This document shows, one piece after another, positions 1-11,697 of a DNA stretch of 64,000 bases. Both the position numbers and the translations under genes were made by a program. The DNA lies in contig OZ007510.1 of assembly GCA_963931865.1 (NCBI GenBank), positions 13,354,471-13,418,470 on the forward strand, given 5' to 3'. The notes beneath the pieces are model-generated. The model saw only the letters and a program-made list of their open reading frames with translations, searched no databases and had not been told where the DNA came from. Numbering within the stretch: the stretch's first letter is position 1; each line of letters starts with the position of its first letter. The stretch is from Axinella damicornis (lineage: Eukaryota; Porifera; Demospongiae; Axinellida; Axinellidae).

Positions 1-1828
1 CCCTAACCCTAACCCTAACCCTAACCCTAACCCTAACCCTAACCCTAACCCTAACCCTAACCCTAACCCTAACCCTAACCCTAACCCTAACCCTAACCCT
101 AACCCTAACCCTAACCCTAACCCTAACCCTAACCCTAACCCTAACCCTAACCCTAACCCTAACCCTAACCCTAACCCTAACCCTAACCCTAACCCTAACC
201 CTAACCCTAACCCTAACCCTAACCCTAACCCTAACCCTAACCCTAACCCTAACCCTAACCCTAACCCTAACCCTAACCCTAACCCTAACCCTAACCCTAA
301 CCCTAACCCTAACCCTAACCCTAACCCTAACCCTAACCCTAACCCTAACCCTAACCCTAACCCTAACCCTAACCCTAACCCTAACCCTAACCCTAACCCT
401 AACCCTAACCCTAACCCTAACCCTAACCCTAACCCTAACCCTAACCCTAACCCTAACCCTAACCCTAACCCTAACCCTAACCCTAACCCTAACCCTAACC
501 CTAACCCTAACCCTAACCCTAACCCTAACCCTAACCCTAACCCTAACCCTAACCCTAACCCTAACCCTAACCCTAACCCTAACCCTAACCCTAACCCTAA
601 CCCTAACCCTAACCCTAACCCTAACCCTAACCCTAACCCTAACCCTAACCCTAACCCTAACCCTAACCCTAACCCTAACCCTAACCCTAACCCTAACCCT
701 AACCCTAACCCTAACCCTAACCCTAACCCTAACCCTAACCCTAACCCTAACCCTAACCCTAACCCTAACCCTAACCCTAACCCTAACCCTAACCCTAACC
801 CTAACCCTAACCCTAACCCTAACCCTAACCCTAACCCTAACCCTAACCCTAACCCTAACCCTAACCCTAACCCTAACCCTAACCCTAACCCTAACCCTAA
901 CCCTAACCCTAACCCTAACCCTAACCCTAACCCTAACCCTAACCCTAACCCTAACCCTAACCCTAACCCTAACCCTAACCCTAACCCTAACCCTAACCCT
1001 AACCCTAACCCTAACCCTAACCCTAACCCTAACCCTAACCCTAACCCTAACCCTAACCCTAACCCTAACCCTAACCCTAACCCTAACCCTAACCCTAACC
1101 CTAACCCTAACCCTAACCCTAACCCTAACCCTAACCCTAACCCTAACCCTAACCCTAACCCTAACCCTAACCCTAACCCTAACCCTAACCCTAACCCTAA
1201 CCCTAACCCTAACCCTAACCCTAACCCTAACCCTAACCCTAACCCTAACCCTAACCCTAACCCTAACCCTAACCCTAACCCTAACCCTAACCCTAACCCT
1301 AACCCTAACCCTAACCCTAACCCTAACCCTAACCCTAACCCTAACCCTAACCCTAACCCTAACCCTAACCCTAACCCTAACCCTAACCCTAACCCTAACC
1401 CTAACCCTAACCCTAACCCTAACCCTAACCCTAACCCTAACCCTAACCCTAACCCTAACCCTAACCCTAACCCTAACCCTAACCCTAACCCTAACCCTAA
1501 CCCTAACCCTAACCCTAACCCTAACCCTAACCCTAACCCTAACCCTAACCCTAACCCTAACCCTAACCCTAACCCTAACCCTAACCCTAACCCTAACCCT
1601 AACCCTAACCCTAACCCTAACCCTAACCCTAACCCTAACCCTAACCCTAACCCTAACCCTAACCCTAACCCTAACCCTAACCCTAACCCTAACCCTAACC
1701 CTAACCCTAACCCTAACCCTAACCCTAACCCTAACCCTAACCCTAACCCTAACCCTAACCCTAACCCTAACCCTAACCCTAACCCTAACCCTAACCCTAA
1801 CCCTAACCCTAACCCTAACCCTAACCCT
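1..1828. repeat. Telomeric repeat (CCCTAA)n, chromosome end
   Basis: An uninterrupted run of CCCTAA hexamers, about 304 copies, with no variant noticed by eye. The C-rich strand reads 5'->3' from the window start, so base 1 lies toward the chromosome tip and the window runs centromere-ward. TTAGGG is the usual animal telomere repeat. The last hexamers merge into the 32-bp repeat through a CCCTAG variant. Confidence 0.98.
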
Positions 1829-2457
1829 AGCAAACCTAAAAATAACTTAAAGCTAACCCTAGCAAACCTAAAAATAACTTAAAGCTAACCCTAGCAAACC
1901 TAAAAATAACTTAAAGCTAACCCTAGCAAACCTAAAAATAACTTAAAGCTAACCCTAGCAAACCTAAAAATAACTTAAAGCTAACCCTAGCAAACCTAAA
2001 AATAACTTAAAGCTAACCCTAGCAAACCTAAAAATAACTTAAAGCTAACCCTAGCAAACCTAAAAATAACTTAAAGCTAACCCTAGCAAACCTAAAAATA
2101 ACTTAAAGCTAACCCTAGCAAACCTAAAAATAACTTAAAGCTAACCCTAGCAAACCTAAAAATAACTTAAAGCTAACCCTAGCAAACCTAAAAATAACTT
2201 AAAGCTAACCCTAGCAAACCTAAAAATAACTTAAAGCTAACCCTAGCAAACCTAAAAATAACTTAAAGCTAACCCTAGCAAACCTAAAAATAACTTAAAG
2301 CTAACCCTAGCAAACCTAAAAATAACTTAAAGCTAACCCTAGCAAACCTAAAAATAACTTAAAGCTAACCCTAGCAAACCTAAAAATAACTTAAAGCTAA
2401 CCCTAGCAAACCTAAAAATAACTTAAAGCTAACCCTAGCAAACCTAAAAATAACTTT
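1825..2457. repeat. 32-bp telomere-associated tandem repeat
   Basis: About 19.8 near-identical head-to-tail copies of a 32-bp unit. The unit begins CCCTAGCAAACCTAAAAA, continues through TAACTTAAAG and closes on CTAA, so each junction recreates a telomere-like GCTAACCCTAG. Copies start at 1825, 1857 and every 32 bp to 2433; the last one decays at about 2455. The array shares its first hexamer with the telomere, which suggests it arose by amplification of a degenerate telomere edge. Confidence 0.95.
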
Positions 2458-2703
2458 ACGTCTAACACTAGCTAACCTAACAATCATTGGCTAGGAAAAA
2501 ATTCTCATCCCTGGCCTTGAACTTGCAACCTACAGTTTACTAGTTCCACTCCTAGTCAACTACACCACATACCCACCACCCACCCTATGCAACAATAACT
2601 TGCTATTTGAACCTCAAGCTAGGTAGCAGAGGTCAGCAAAAACCCTTTCCTGTGATGTTTTGATGCTGTTCCCTGCTTGCTGAAATGGTTCTCTTGCAAT
2701 GAT
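2458..2703. other. Non-repetitive spacer between subtelomeric repeats
   Basis: Short unique stretch. It begins with a degenerate continuation of the 32-bp unit (CTAACACTAGCTAACCTAAC), holds a tRNA-like remnant on the minus strand at 2502-2573, and then gives way to the 22-bp satellite at about 2704. No supportable coding region. Confidence 0.7.
2496..2573 (-). mobile_element. tRNA-derived SINE head (remnant)
   Basis: On the minus strand, from 2573 downward, the sequence reads GGTATGTGGTGTAGTTGAC with an A-box-like TGGTGTAGTTGA. About 35 nt later is a B-box-like AGTTCAAGGCC, then TTTTTT at 2501-2496, a possible Pol III terminator. Box spacing fits a tRNA, but the arms pair poorly, so a tRNA-derived SINE head or tRNA pseudogene is likelier than a working tRNA. 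Confidence 0.45.
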
Positions 2704-5700
2704 CAATGATCACCATCCCGGGATGGTGATCATTGCATCCCGTGGAGATCTCGAGATGCCCATCGATGCATCCCGGGAAGGCGATCGCAGTATCCCTGGA
2801 TGGCTATCGTTTTCATCCCGGGATGGCTTCTTGGGATGGCGTCGCAGCATCCCCTGATGGCGATCGCTGCATCCCGGGATGGTGGTCATTAATCCCAGGT
2901 GGCTATCATTGCATCCCGGGATGGAGGTCGATACATCTCGGGATGGCATCCAAGGATGGCGATCGTTGCACCCGGGGATGGCGATTGCAGCATCCCTGGA
3001 TGGCGATCGTTTCGTCTTAGGATGGCGATCGATGCATCCCGGGATGGCTATCATTGCAACCCGGGATGGAGATCGATGCATCCCGGGATGAAGATCGATG
3101 CATCCCGGGATAACCATCGATGCATCCCGGGAAGGCGATCGATGCGTCCTGGGATGGCGATCGCAGCATCCAGGGAAGGCAATCGATGCATCCCGGGTTG
3201 GCGATCAATGCACCCGGGATGGCGATCACAGCATCCCTGGTTGGCGATCAAGGATGGCAATCGATACATCCCGGGATAGCGATCGGTGCATCCCGGGATG
3301 GCAATCGATGCACCCGGGAAGACGATCGCAGCATCTCTGGATGGCGAGCAATGCATCCCGTGATGGCGATCGATGCATCCCGGGAAGGCAATCGCAGCAC
3401 ACCTGGATGGCATCGACGATCGCAGCATCCCGGGATGGCATCCGGGGATGGCGATCACAGCATCCCTGGATGGCGATCAAGGATGGCATACAGTGTACCG
3501 GATTGGCGATCGATGCATCTCGAGATGGCGATCGATGCACCTGGGATGACGATTGCAGCATCCCTGGATGGCGATCATTTCCTCCCGGGATGATGATCGA
3601 TGCATCCCAGGATGGTGATCGATGCATTCAGGGGTGGAGATCGATACAGCACGGGATGGCGTCGCAGCCTCCCAGGATGGAAATATATGCATCCCCGGAT
3701 GGCGATCGATGCATCCCGGGATGGTGATCATGCATCCCAGGATGGCTATCATTGCATCCCGGGATGGAGATCTCGAGATGGCGATCGATACATCCCGGGA
3801 TGGCGATCGATGCATCCCGGGATGGCAATCGATACATCCCGGGATGGCGATCGATGCATCCCGGGATGGAGATCATTGCATACCGGGATGGAGATCTCGA
3901 GATGGTGATCGATGCATCCCGGGATGGCGATCGATGAATCCCGGGATGGTGATCATGCATCCCAAGATGGTTACCATTGCATCCCGGGATGGAGATCTCG
4001 AGATGGCGATCGATGCATCCCGGGATGGCGATCGATGCATCCCGATATGGTGATCATGTATCCCAGGATGGTTACCATTGCATCCCGGGATGGAGATCTC
4101 GAGATGGCGATCGATGCATCCCGGGATGGCGATCGACGCATCCCGGGATGGCGATCGATGCATCCGGGATTGCTATCGATGCATCCCGGGATGGCGATCG
4201 ATGCATCCCGGGATGGCGATCGATGCATCCCGGGATGCTGATCATTGCATCCTGGGATGGAGATCTCGAGATGGCGATCGATGCATCTTGGGATGGCGAT
4301 CGATGCATCCCGGGATGGTCATCATTGCATCCCGGGATGGAGATCTCGAAATGGCGATCGATGGATCCCGGGATGGCGATCGATGCACCCCGGGATGGTG
4401 ATCATGCATCCCAGGATGGTTACCATTGCATCCCGGGATGGAGATCTCGAGATGGCGATCGATGCATCCCGGGATGGCCATCGATGCCTCCCGGGATGGC
4501 GATCGGTGCATCCGGGATGGCAATCGATGCATCCCGGGATGGCGATCGATGCATGCCGGGATGGCGATCGATGCATCCCGGGATGGTGATCATTGCATCC
4601 CTGGATGGAGATCTCGAGATGGCGTTCGGTGCATCCCGGGAAGGCGATCGATGCAACCCGGGATGGCGACCATTGCATCCCGTGATGGAGATCTCGAGAT
4701 GACCATCGATGCATCCCAGGATGGCGATCGCAGTATCCCTGGATGGCTATAGTTCTCATCCCGGGATGGCTTCTTGGGATGGCGATCGCAGCATCCCTGG
4801 ATGGCGATCAATGCATTCCGGGTTGGCGATCGATGAATCCCGGGATGGCGATCGATGCATCCCTGGATGGCGATCGATACATCCCGGGATGGCGATCGAT
4901 GCATGCCGGGATGGTGATCATTGTATCCCGGGATGGAGATCTCGAGATGACCATCGATGCAACCAGGGATCGATGGCGATTGCAGTATCCCTGGATGGCT
5001 ATCGTTTTCATCCAAGGATGGCTTCTTGGGATGGCGACCGCAGCATCCCTGGATGGCGATCGATGCATCCCGGGATGGTGACCGATGAATCCCGGGATGA
5101 TGATCGATGCATCCCGGGATGGCGATCGATGCATCAGTGGATGGCAATCGTTACACCACTGGATGGCGTCGCAGCATCACGGGATGGCGACCGATGCATC
5201 CCGGGATGGCGTTCGATGCATCCCGGGATGGCGATCGATGCATCCCGGGATGGTGATCATTGCATCCCAAGATGGAGATCTCGAGATGGCGATCGATGCA
5301 TCCCGGGATGGCGATCGATGCATCCCGGGATGGTGATCATGCATCCCACGATGGTTACCATTGCAACCCAGGATGGAGATCTCGAGATGGCGATCGATGC
5401 ATCCCGGGATGGCAATCGATGCATCCCGGGATGGCGATCATTGCATCCCGTGCTGGAGATCTCGGGATGACCATCGATGCATCCCAGGATGGCGATCGCA
5501 GTATCCCTGGATGGCTATAGTTTTCATCCGGGATGGCGATCGCAGCTTCCTTGTATGGCGATCGATGCATCCCGGGATTGTGATCGATGAATCACGGGAT
5601 GGCGATCGATGCATCCCGGGATGGCGATCGATACATCCCGGGATGGCGATCGATGCATCCCAGATGGTGATCATTGCATCCAGGGATGGAGATCTCGAGA

Positions 5701-8700
5701 AGACCGTCGATGCATCCAGGGATCGATGGCGATTGCAGTATCCCTGGATGGCTATCGTTTTCATCCCGAGATGGCTCTTGGGATGGCGATCGCCGCATCC
5801 CTGGATGGCGATCGATGCATCCAGGGACGGTGACCGATGAATCCCGGGATGACGATCGACGCAGCCCGGGACGGCCTTCGATGCATCCGTGGATGGCGAT
5901 CGTTACACCACTGGATGGCGTCGCAGCATCCCGGGATGGCGATCGATGCATCCCGCGTTGGCGATCGATGCATCCCGGGATGGCGATCATCGATCCCAGG
6001 ATGGTTACCATTGCATCCCGGGATGGAGATCTCGAGATGGCAAGCGATGCATCCCGGGATGGCGATCGATGCATCCCGGGATGGTGATCATTGCATCCAG
6101 GGATGGAGATCTCGAGATGACCGTCGATGCATCCAGGGATCGATAGCGATTGCAGTATCCCTGGATGGCTATCGTTTTCATCCCGGGATGGCTCTTGGGA
6201 TGGCGATCGCCGCATCCCTGGATGGCGATCGATGCATCCCGGGATGGTGACCGATGAATCCCAGGATGACGATCGACGCAGCCCGGGACGGCCTTCGATG
6301 CATCCGTGGATGGCGATCGTTACACCACTGGATGGCGTCGCAGCATCCCGGGATGGCGATCGATGCATCCCGGGTTGGCGATCGATGCATCCCGGGATGG
6401 CGATCATGGATCCCAGGATGGTTGCCATTGCATCCCGGGATGGAGATCTCGAGATGGCAAGCGATGCATCCCGGGATGGCGATCGATGCATCCCGGGATG
6501 GTGATCATTGCATCTTGTGATGAAGATCTCGAGATGATCAACGATGCATCCCGGGATGGCGATCGCAGTATCCCTGGTTGACTATCGTTTTCATCCCGGG
6601 ATGGCTTCCTTGGATGGCGATCCCAGCATCCCTGGATGGCGATCGACGCATCCCGAGATGGTAATCGATGAATTCCGGGATGGCGATCGATGCATCCCGG
6701 AATGGCGATCGATGCATCCGTTGATGGCGATCGATACACCATTGGATGGCGTCGCAGTATCCCTGAATGGCGATCGATTAGTCCCGGGATTGTGATAATG
6801 TATCCCGGGATGACTTTCATTGCATCCAGGGATGGAGATTGATGAATCTCGAGATGACGATCGATGCATCCCAGGATGGCGATCGCAGTTTCCCTGGATG
6901 GCTATCGATGCATCCCGGGATGGCTTCTTGGGAAGGCGTTCGTAGCATCCCTGGATGGCGATCGATGCATCCGGGATGGTGATCGATGCATCCGGTGGTG
7001 GCGAACGATACACGACGGGATGGCGTCGCAGCATCCCTGTTTGGCCATCGATGCATCTCGAGATAGTAATCATCTATCCCGAGATGGCTATCATTACATC
7101 TCGGGATGGAGATCGATGCATCTCGGGATGGCTATCTATGCACCCGGGATGACAATCACAGCATCCCTGGATGGCGATCGTGTCATCCGAGATGGCGATC
7201 GATGCATCCCGGGATTGCGATCCATGCATCCGTGGGTGGCGATCGATACACGACTGGATGGCGTCGCAGCATCCCGGGATGGCGATTGATGCATCCCGGG
7301 ATGGCGATCGATGCAACCTGGGATGGCGATCGATGCATCCCGGGATGGCGATCATAGATCCCAGGATGGTTACCATTGCATCCCAGGAGGGAGATCTCGA
7401 GATGGCGATCGATGCATCCCGGGATGGCGATCAATGCATTCCGGGATGGTGATCGATGAATCCCGGGATGGCGATCGATGCATTCCGGGATGGCGATCGA
7501 TACATCCCAGGATGGCGATCGATGCATCCCGGGATGGTGATCATTGCATCCTGTGGTGGAGATCTCGAGATGACCATCGATGCATCCCGGGATAGCGATC
7601 GCAGTATCCCTGGATGGCTATCGTTTTCATCCGGGATGGCTTCTTGAGATGGCGTTCACAGCATCCCTGGATGGTGATCATGCATCCCACGATGGTTACC
7701 ATTGCATCCCGGAGTGGAGATCTCGAGATGGCAATCGATGCATCCCGGGATGGCGATCGATGCATCTCGGGATGGTGATCATTGCATCCCGTGATGGAGA
7801 TCTCGAGAAGACCATCGATGCATCCCGGGATGGCAATCGCAGTATCCCTGGATGGCTATCGTTTTCATCTCGGGATAGCTTCTTGGGATGGCGATCGCAG
7901 CATCCCTGGATGGCGATCGATGAATCCCGGGATGGTGAAATATGAATCCCGGGATGACAATCGATGCATCCCGGGATGGCGATCGATGCATCAGTGAATG
8001 GCGATCGTTACACCTCTGGATGGCGTCGCAGCATCCCGGGATGGCGATCGATGCATCCCGGGATTGGGTTCGATGCATCCCGGGATGGCGATCGATACAT
8101 CCCGGGATGGTGATCATTGCATCCCGGGATGGAGATCTCCAGATGGCGATCAATGCATCCCAGGATGGCGATCGATGCATCCCGGGATGGTGATCATGCA
8201 TCCCACGATGGTTACCATTGCATCCCGGGATGGAGATCTCGAGATGGCGATCGATGCATCCCGGGATGCCAATCGATGCATCCCGGGATGGCAATCATTG
8301 CATCCCGTGCTGGAGATCTCGGGATGACCATCGATGCATCCCAGGATGGCGATCGCAGTATCCCTGGATGGCTATAGTTTTCATCCCGGGATGGCTTCCT
8401 TGTATGGCGATCGCAGCATCCCTGGATGGCGATCAATGCATTCCGGGGATGGTGATCGATGAACCCCGGGATGGCAATCGATGCATCCCGGGATGGTGAT
8501 CGATGCATCCCGGGATGGTGATCATTGCATCCCGTGATGGAGATCTCGAGAAGACCATCGATGCATCCCGGGATGGCGATCGCAGTATCCCTGGATGGCT
8601 ATCGTTTTCATCCGGGATGGCTTCTTGGGATGGCGATCGCAGCTTCCCTCTATGGCGATCGATGCATCCCGGATTGTGATCGATGAATCCCGGGATGGCG

Positions 8701-9750
8701 ATCGATGCATCCCGGGATGGTGATCGATACATCCCGGGATGGCGATCGATGCATCCCGGGATGGTGATCATTGCATCCCGTGATGGAGATCACGAGATGA
8801 CCATCGATGCATCCCGAGATGGCGATCGCAGTATCCCTGGATGGCTATCGTCTTCATCCCGGGATGGCTTCTTGGGATGGCGAACGCAGCATCCCTGGAT
8901 GGCGATTGATGCATCCCGGGATGGTGACCGATGAATCCCGGGATGGCGATCGATGCATCGGTGGATAGCGATCGTTACACCACTGGATGTCGACGCAGCA
9001 TCCCGATCGATGCATCCCGGGATGTTGATCGATGCATCCTGGGATGGCGATCATGGATCCCAGGATGGTTACCATTGCATCCCGGGATGGAGATCTCGAG
9101 ATGACGATCGATGCATCCCGGGATGGCGATCGATGCATCTCGGGATGGCGATCATGGATCCCAGGATGGTTACCATTGCATCCCGTGATGGAGATCTTGA
9201 GATGACCATCGATGCATCTCAGGATGGCGATCGCAGTATCCCTGGATGGCTATAGTTCTCATCCCGGGATGGCTTCTTTGGATGGCGATCGCAGCATCCC
9301 TGGATGGCGATCAATGCATTCCGGGTTGGTGATCGATGAATCTCGGGATGGCGATCGATGCATCCCGGGATGGTGATCATGCATCCCAGGATGGTTACCA
9401 TTGCATCCCGGGATGGGGATCTCGAGATGGTGATCGATGCATCCCGAGATGGCGATCGATGCATCCCGGGATGGCGATCGATGCATCCTGGGATGGCGAC
9501 CATTGCATCCCGTGATGGAGATCTCGAGATGACCATCGATGAATCCCAGGATGGCGATCGCAGTATCCCTGGATGGCTATAGTTTTCATCCCGGGATGGT
9601 TTCTTGGGATGGCGATCGCAGCATCCCTGGATGGCGATCAATGCATTCCGGGATGGTGATCGATGAATCCCGGGATGGCGATCGATGCATCCCGGGATGG
9701 CGATCGATACATCCCAGGATGGCGATCGATGCATCCCGGGATGGTGATCA
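2704..9750. repeat. satA: 22-bp palindrome-rich satellite
   Basis: Tandem repeat with a 22-bp period whose common core is GATGGCGATCGATGCATCCC followed by GG. Nearly every part of the unit is a palindrome: CGATCG, ATCGAT, ATGCAT and ATCCCGGGAT. Variants insert AGATCTCGAG (GATGGAGATCTCGAGATG) at roughly regular spacing, giving higher-order units; a block at about 5761-5973 recurs at 6178-6390 (417 bp later, about 19 units). Open frames here are by-products of the repeat; 22 bp is not a codon multiple, so peptides repeat every 66 bp. The array ends abruptly at the (TTA)n tail of the retrotransposon. Confidence 0.95.
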
Positions 9751-10234
9751 TTATTATTATTATTATTATTATTAAATTTTAATGACAAATAAAGGCCAGG
9801 AGGGCCTATTAGTCAGGAAAATTGCACAAACAGACGTCTAGCTAGCTAGTGGATAGATTCACAGTGAGGGGCTCTTGACAGAAAGCCTTGCTGTACTGTG
9901 TGGGCTAGCAGTGGCAGCAGTTTGGAGTCCGTGCTAGTCATTATGAAGAGGAACTTGTCCGTAGGAGACTTGTGCTCAAATGGTGGTAGTATTTTAGAGC
10001 AGTGTTGAAATAGTTTTTGCCTGCTGAGCAATGGACAATTTATTAAGAAATGTTGTTCATCTTCTAATACTCCACAGAGGTCGCACTGTCTCTCCTCCAC
10101 TGGGGTTGGAGTTGGGACAGTGTAGCGGCCAGTCTCGATTTTCAGGCCATGGGCACTACATCTGAAACGTGCGAGAGGGACTCTGAGGTATGGAGGTAGG
10201 TCGAGGTAAGGCTCATACTCCAAGGTGTTTTTAA

Positions 10235-10474
10235 CTCTTTGCACGCCACGGGCACATTTATGTGCCCGTGGCGATTTTGAACGGTTAGCTTTTAAATACC
10301 TGTATGCGTTAAAGAAGGATAGTACGGCGATTTGGTGTAGTCGGCAGTGCGCTTGCGTTGTTAATGCGGACATCGGCGGTTCGAATCCGGAAAGAGGAAG
10401 TCTTTTTTTTATCTTCCATTTTGGTTTTTCTAACTCATTAATTATTCATAAGTGCATATCCCGCGTGCAAAGAG
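10235..10474. mobile_element. TTAA-flanked 240-bp TIR element carrying a tRNA-like unit
   Basis: Flanked by TTAA at 10231-10234 and 10475-10478, with terminal inverted repeats CTCTTTGCACGC / GCGTGCAAAGAG. Just inside the left end is a strong hairpin, CGCCACGGGCACA and its complement with a TTTA loop (about 10245-10273). The TTAA target duplication and CYCTTT terminus match the other TTAA elements in this window and piggyBac-type MITEs in general. It interrupts the LINE reverse-transcriptase frame, so it is younger than the LINE. A tRNA-like unit fills its middle. Confidence 0.85.
10326..10410 (+). other. tRNA-Asn-like sequence with Pol III boxes (pseudo-tRNA/SINE)
   Basis: A-box-like TGGTGTAGTCGG at 10333-10344, exact B box GGTTCGAATCC at 10378-10388, and a run of eight T at 10403-10410 as a possible Pol III terminator. 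An anticodon-arm-like stretch TTGCG-TTGTTAA-TGCGG would place GTT (Asn) in the loop. The acceptor stem (10326-10332 against 10392-10398) has at least four mismatches and the T stem only three pairs, so a working tRNA is unlikely. It lies wholly inside the TTAA element. Confidence 0.55.
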
Positions 10475-11402
10475 TTAAAGAGCCTGTATGTTCTTAGCTT
10501 GCTTGAGGCCGTCAGTGACCCATTCCATTTCTGCAAATATTGGTCAGACAGTCTTCGACGGAGATTGCTGAGTAGCTCTGTTGGATCGACTCCTAGAGGG
10601 TTGGGCCATGCGTAGGAGAAACCTGTTTCATTTAATATTCCCTGGATCTCTCTTAACCAAGTGTTGGATGGATCGTCGGAGATCAATTCATAGACCTCTC
10701 CCAAGAGGGGACTAATATTTTGGGAAGTGGAGATTCTTACCCAATATTTCAGGAGAGTCAGTTTGTACCTGATGGATAGGGGTACCCTACCAATGTCACC
10801 ATAGGCAGCAATGTTTGTGGCAGATGTGGGCAAGCCAAGAGCGAACTTGCAGAATCTCCTGTGGATCACTTCCATTTCTTCTGCACTGGAGGGAAACCAA
10901 ACTTCGCATGCATACTCTGCAATTGGTCTTACTAGCGTGTCAAAGAGGTGGGACAATATACGTGGAGAGGGATATTTTAGGCGAGCAGCCGATCTCATGA
11001 GTGAGAACAATGCTTTATTGGCTTGTGCTGCGAGAGTGCGAATGGCTGGTTTGAGTGAGCCGTTGGCGGACATAAGTAAGCCCAAATACTTGTATTCTTT
11101 GGTGACTTGGATCTCAACTCCATTAAGAAAGATGTGTACAGGGTTCATTGATCTCCTGGGGCTGGTAAAGGGGATTATCTTGGTTTTAATGAGGTTGATG
11201 TTTAAGTCCCACGTGGCACAGTATTCGCTCAGTAGGTCAACTGCGAGTTGTAAGTCTTGGGTGGATTCAGATAGAAGAACTAGATCATCGGCGAATAATA
11301 ACAATCGGAGTTTGGAATAAACAAGATTTACTCCTTCCATCTCTCCGCCTTCCAGGGACACCTCAAGATCTGCCAGAAATAAACAGAACAGGAGAGGACT
11401 GA

Positions 11403-11697
11403 AACCTACTCACAGCAACTAATACGAGAACGACCGAGAAACGTAACGTTGAGTTTCAAGAGGAGTACAGGCAGCCAGTTGAGGCCTGAGGTTGGCAACC
11501 GCAGTCGCTACAACCCCCGGTGGGTGAGACTCGCCATACGGCAACTGCGTCAGACACCGGCTACTACAGTGCCCAGTTGGTTCTACACGGGAGCATCGCC
11601 ACGGGAAGGCAAGAGTGAGGTTAAATACAAGTGAGCCAAAAATTCAAGTGTCCTGCTAGGTAGCTAGCTATTTGGGGGTTGCTGCAAATAAATAACT
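11403..11697 (+). other. LINE 5' leader / inversion junction
   Basis: Non-coding stretch between the two opposed halves of the LINE. From about 11440 it is probably the element's 5' UTR, ahead of the ORF1 start at 11698. A short open frame at 11449-11634 has no recognisable domain. The inversion breakpoint lies near 11402, where the minus-strand RT frame stops matching RT motifs. Confidence 0.55.

Larger units (their letters stand above)
9846..11402 (-). pseudogene. LINE ORF2, C-terminal half of reverse transcriptase (split)
   Basis: Minus-strand remnant of the LINE polymerase. From 11402 it opens with the motif SPLLFCLFLADLE, followed by the catalytic box LLLFADDLVLL (the two Asp that bind metal) and then thumb motifs such as EYKYLGLL. 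After the inserted TTAA element (10235-10474) the frame resumes with NTLEYEPYL and ends with a C-x2-C-x7-H-x4-C zinc-finger-like segment (CDLCGV...HFLINC). Removing the insert and one TTAA restores an uninterrupted frame across the join (LRTYRLF to KNTLEYE). The stop is at 9846. Upstream RT motifs and the endonuclease are absent from this piece and lie inverted at 12814-14500. Not functional as it stands. Confidence 0.85.

Noticed and set aside
2710..9788. Open frames of 60-300 residues in satA
   Set aside because: Peptides repeat with the 22-bp unit in several frames; no independent coding signal.
10326..10399. Functional tRNA-Asn gene
   Set aside because: Boxes are good but the acceptor and T stems do not pair, and the unit lies inside a mobile element.
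9846..11361. Two separate minus-strand genes (9846-10373 and 10438-11361)
   Set aside because: Both are parts of one reverse transcriptase split by a 240-bp TTAA element; their apparent ends inside the insert are accidental.
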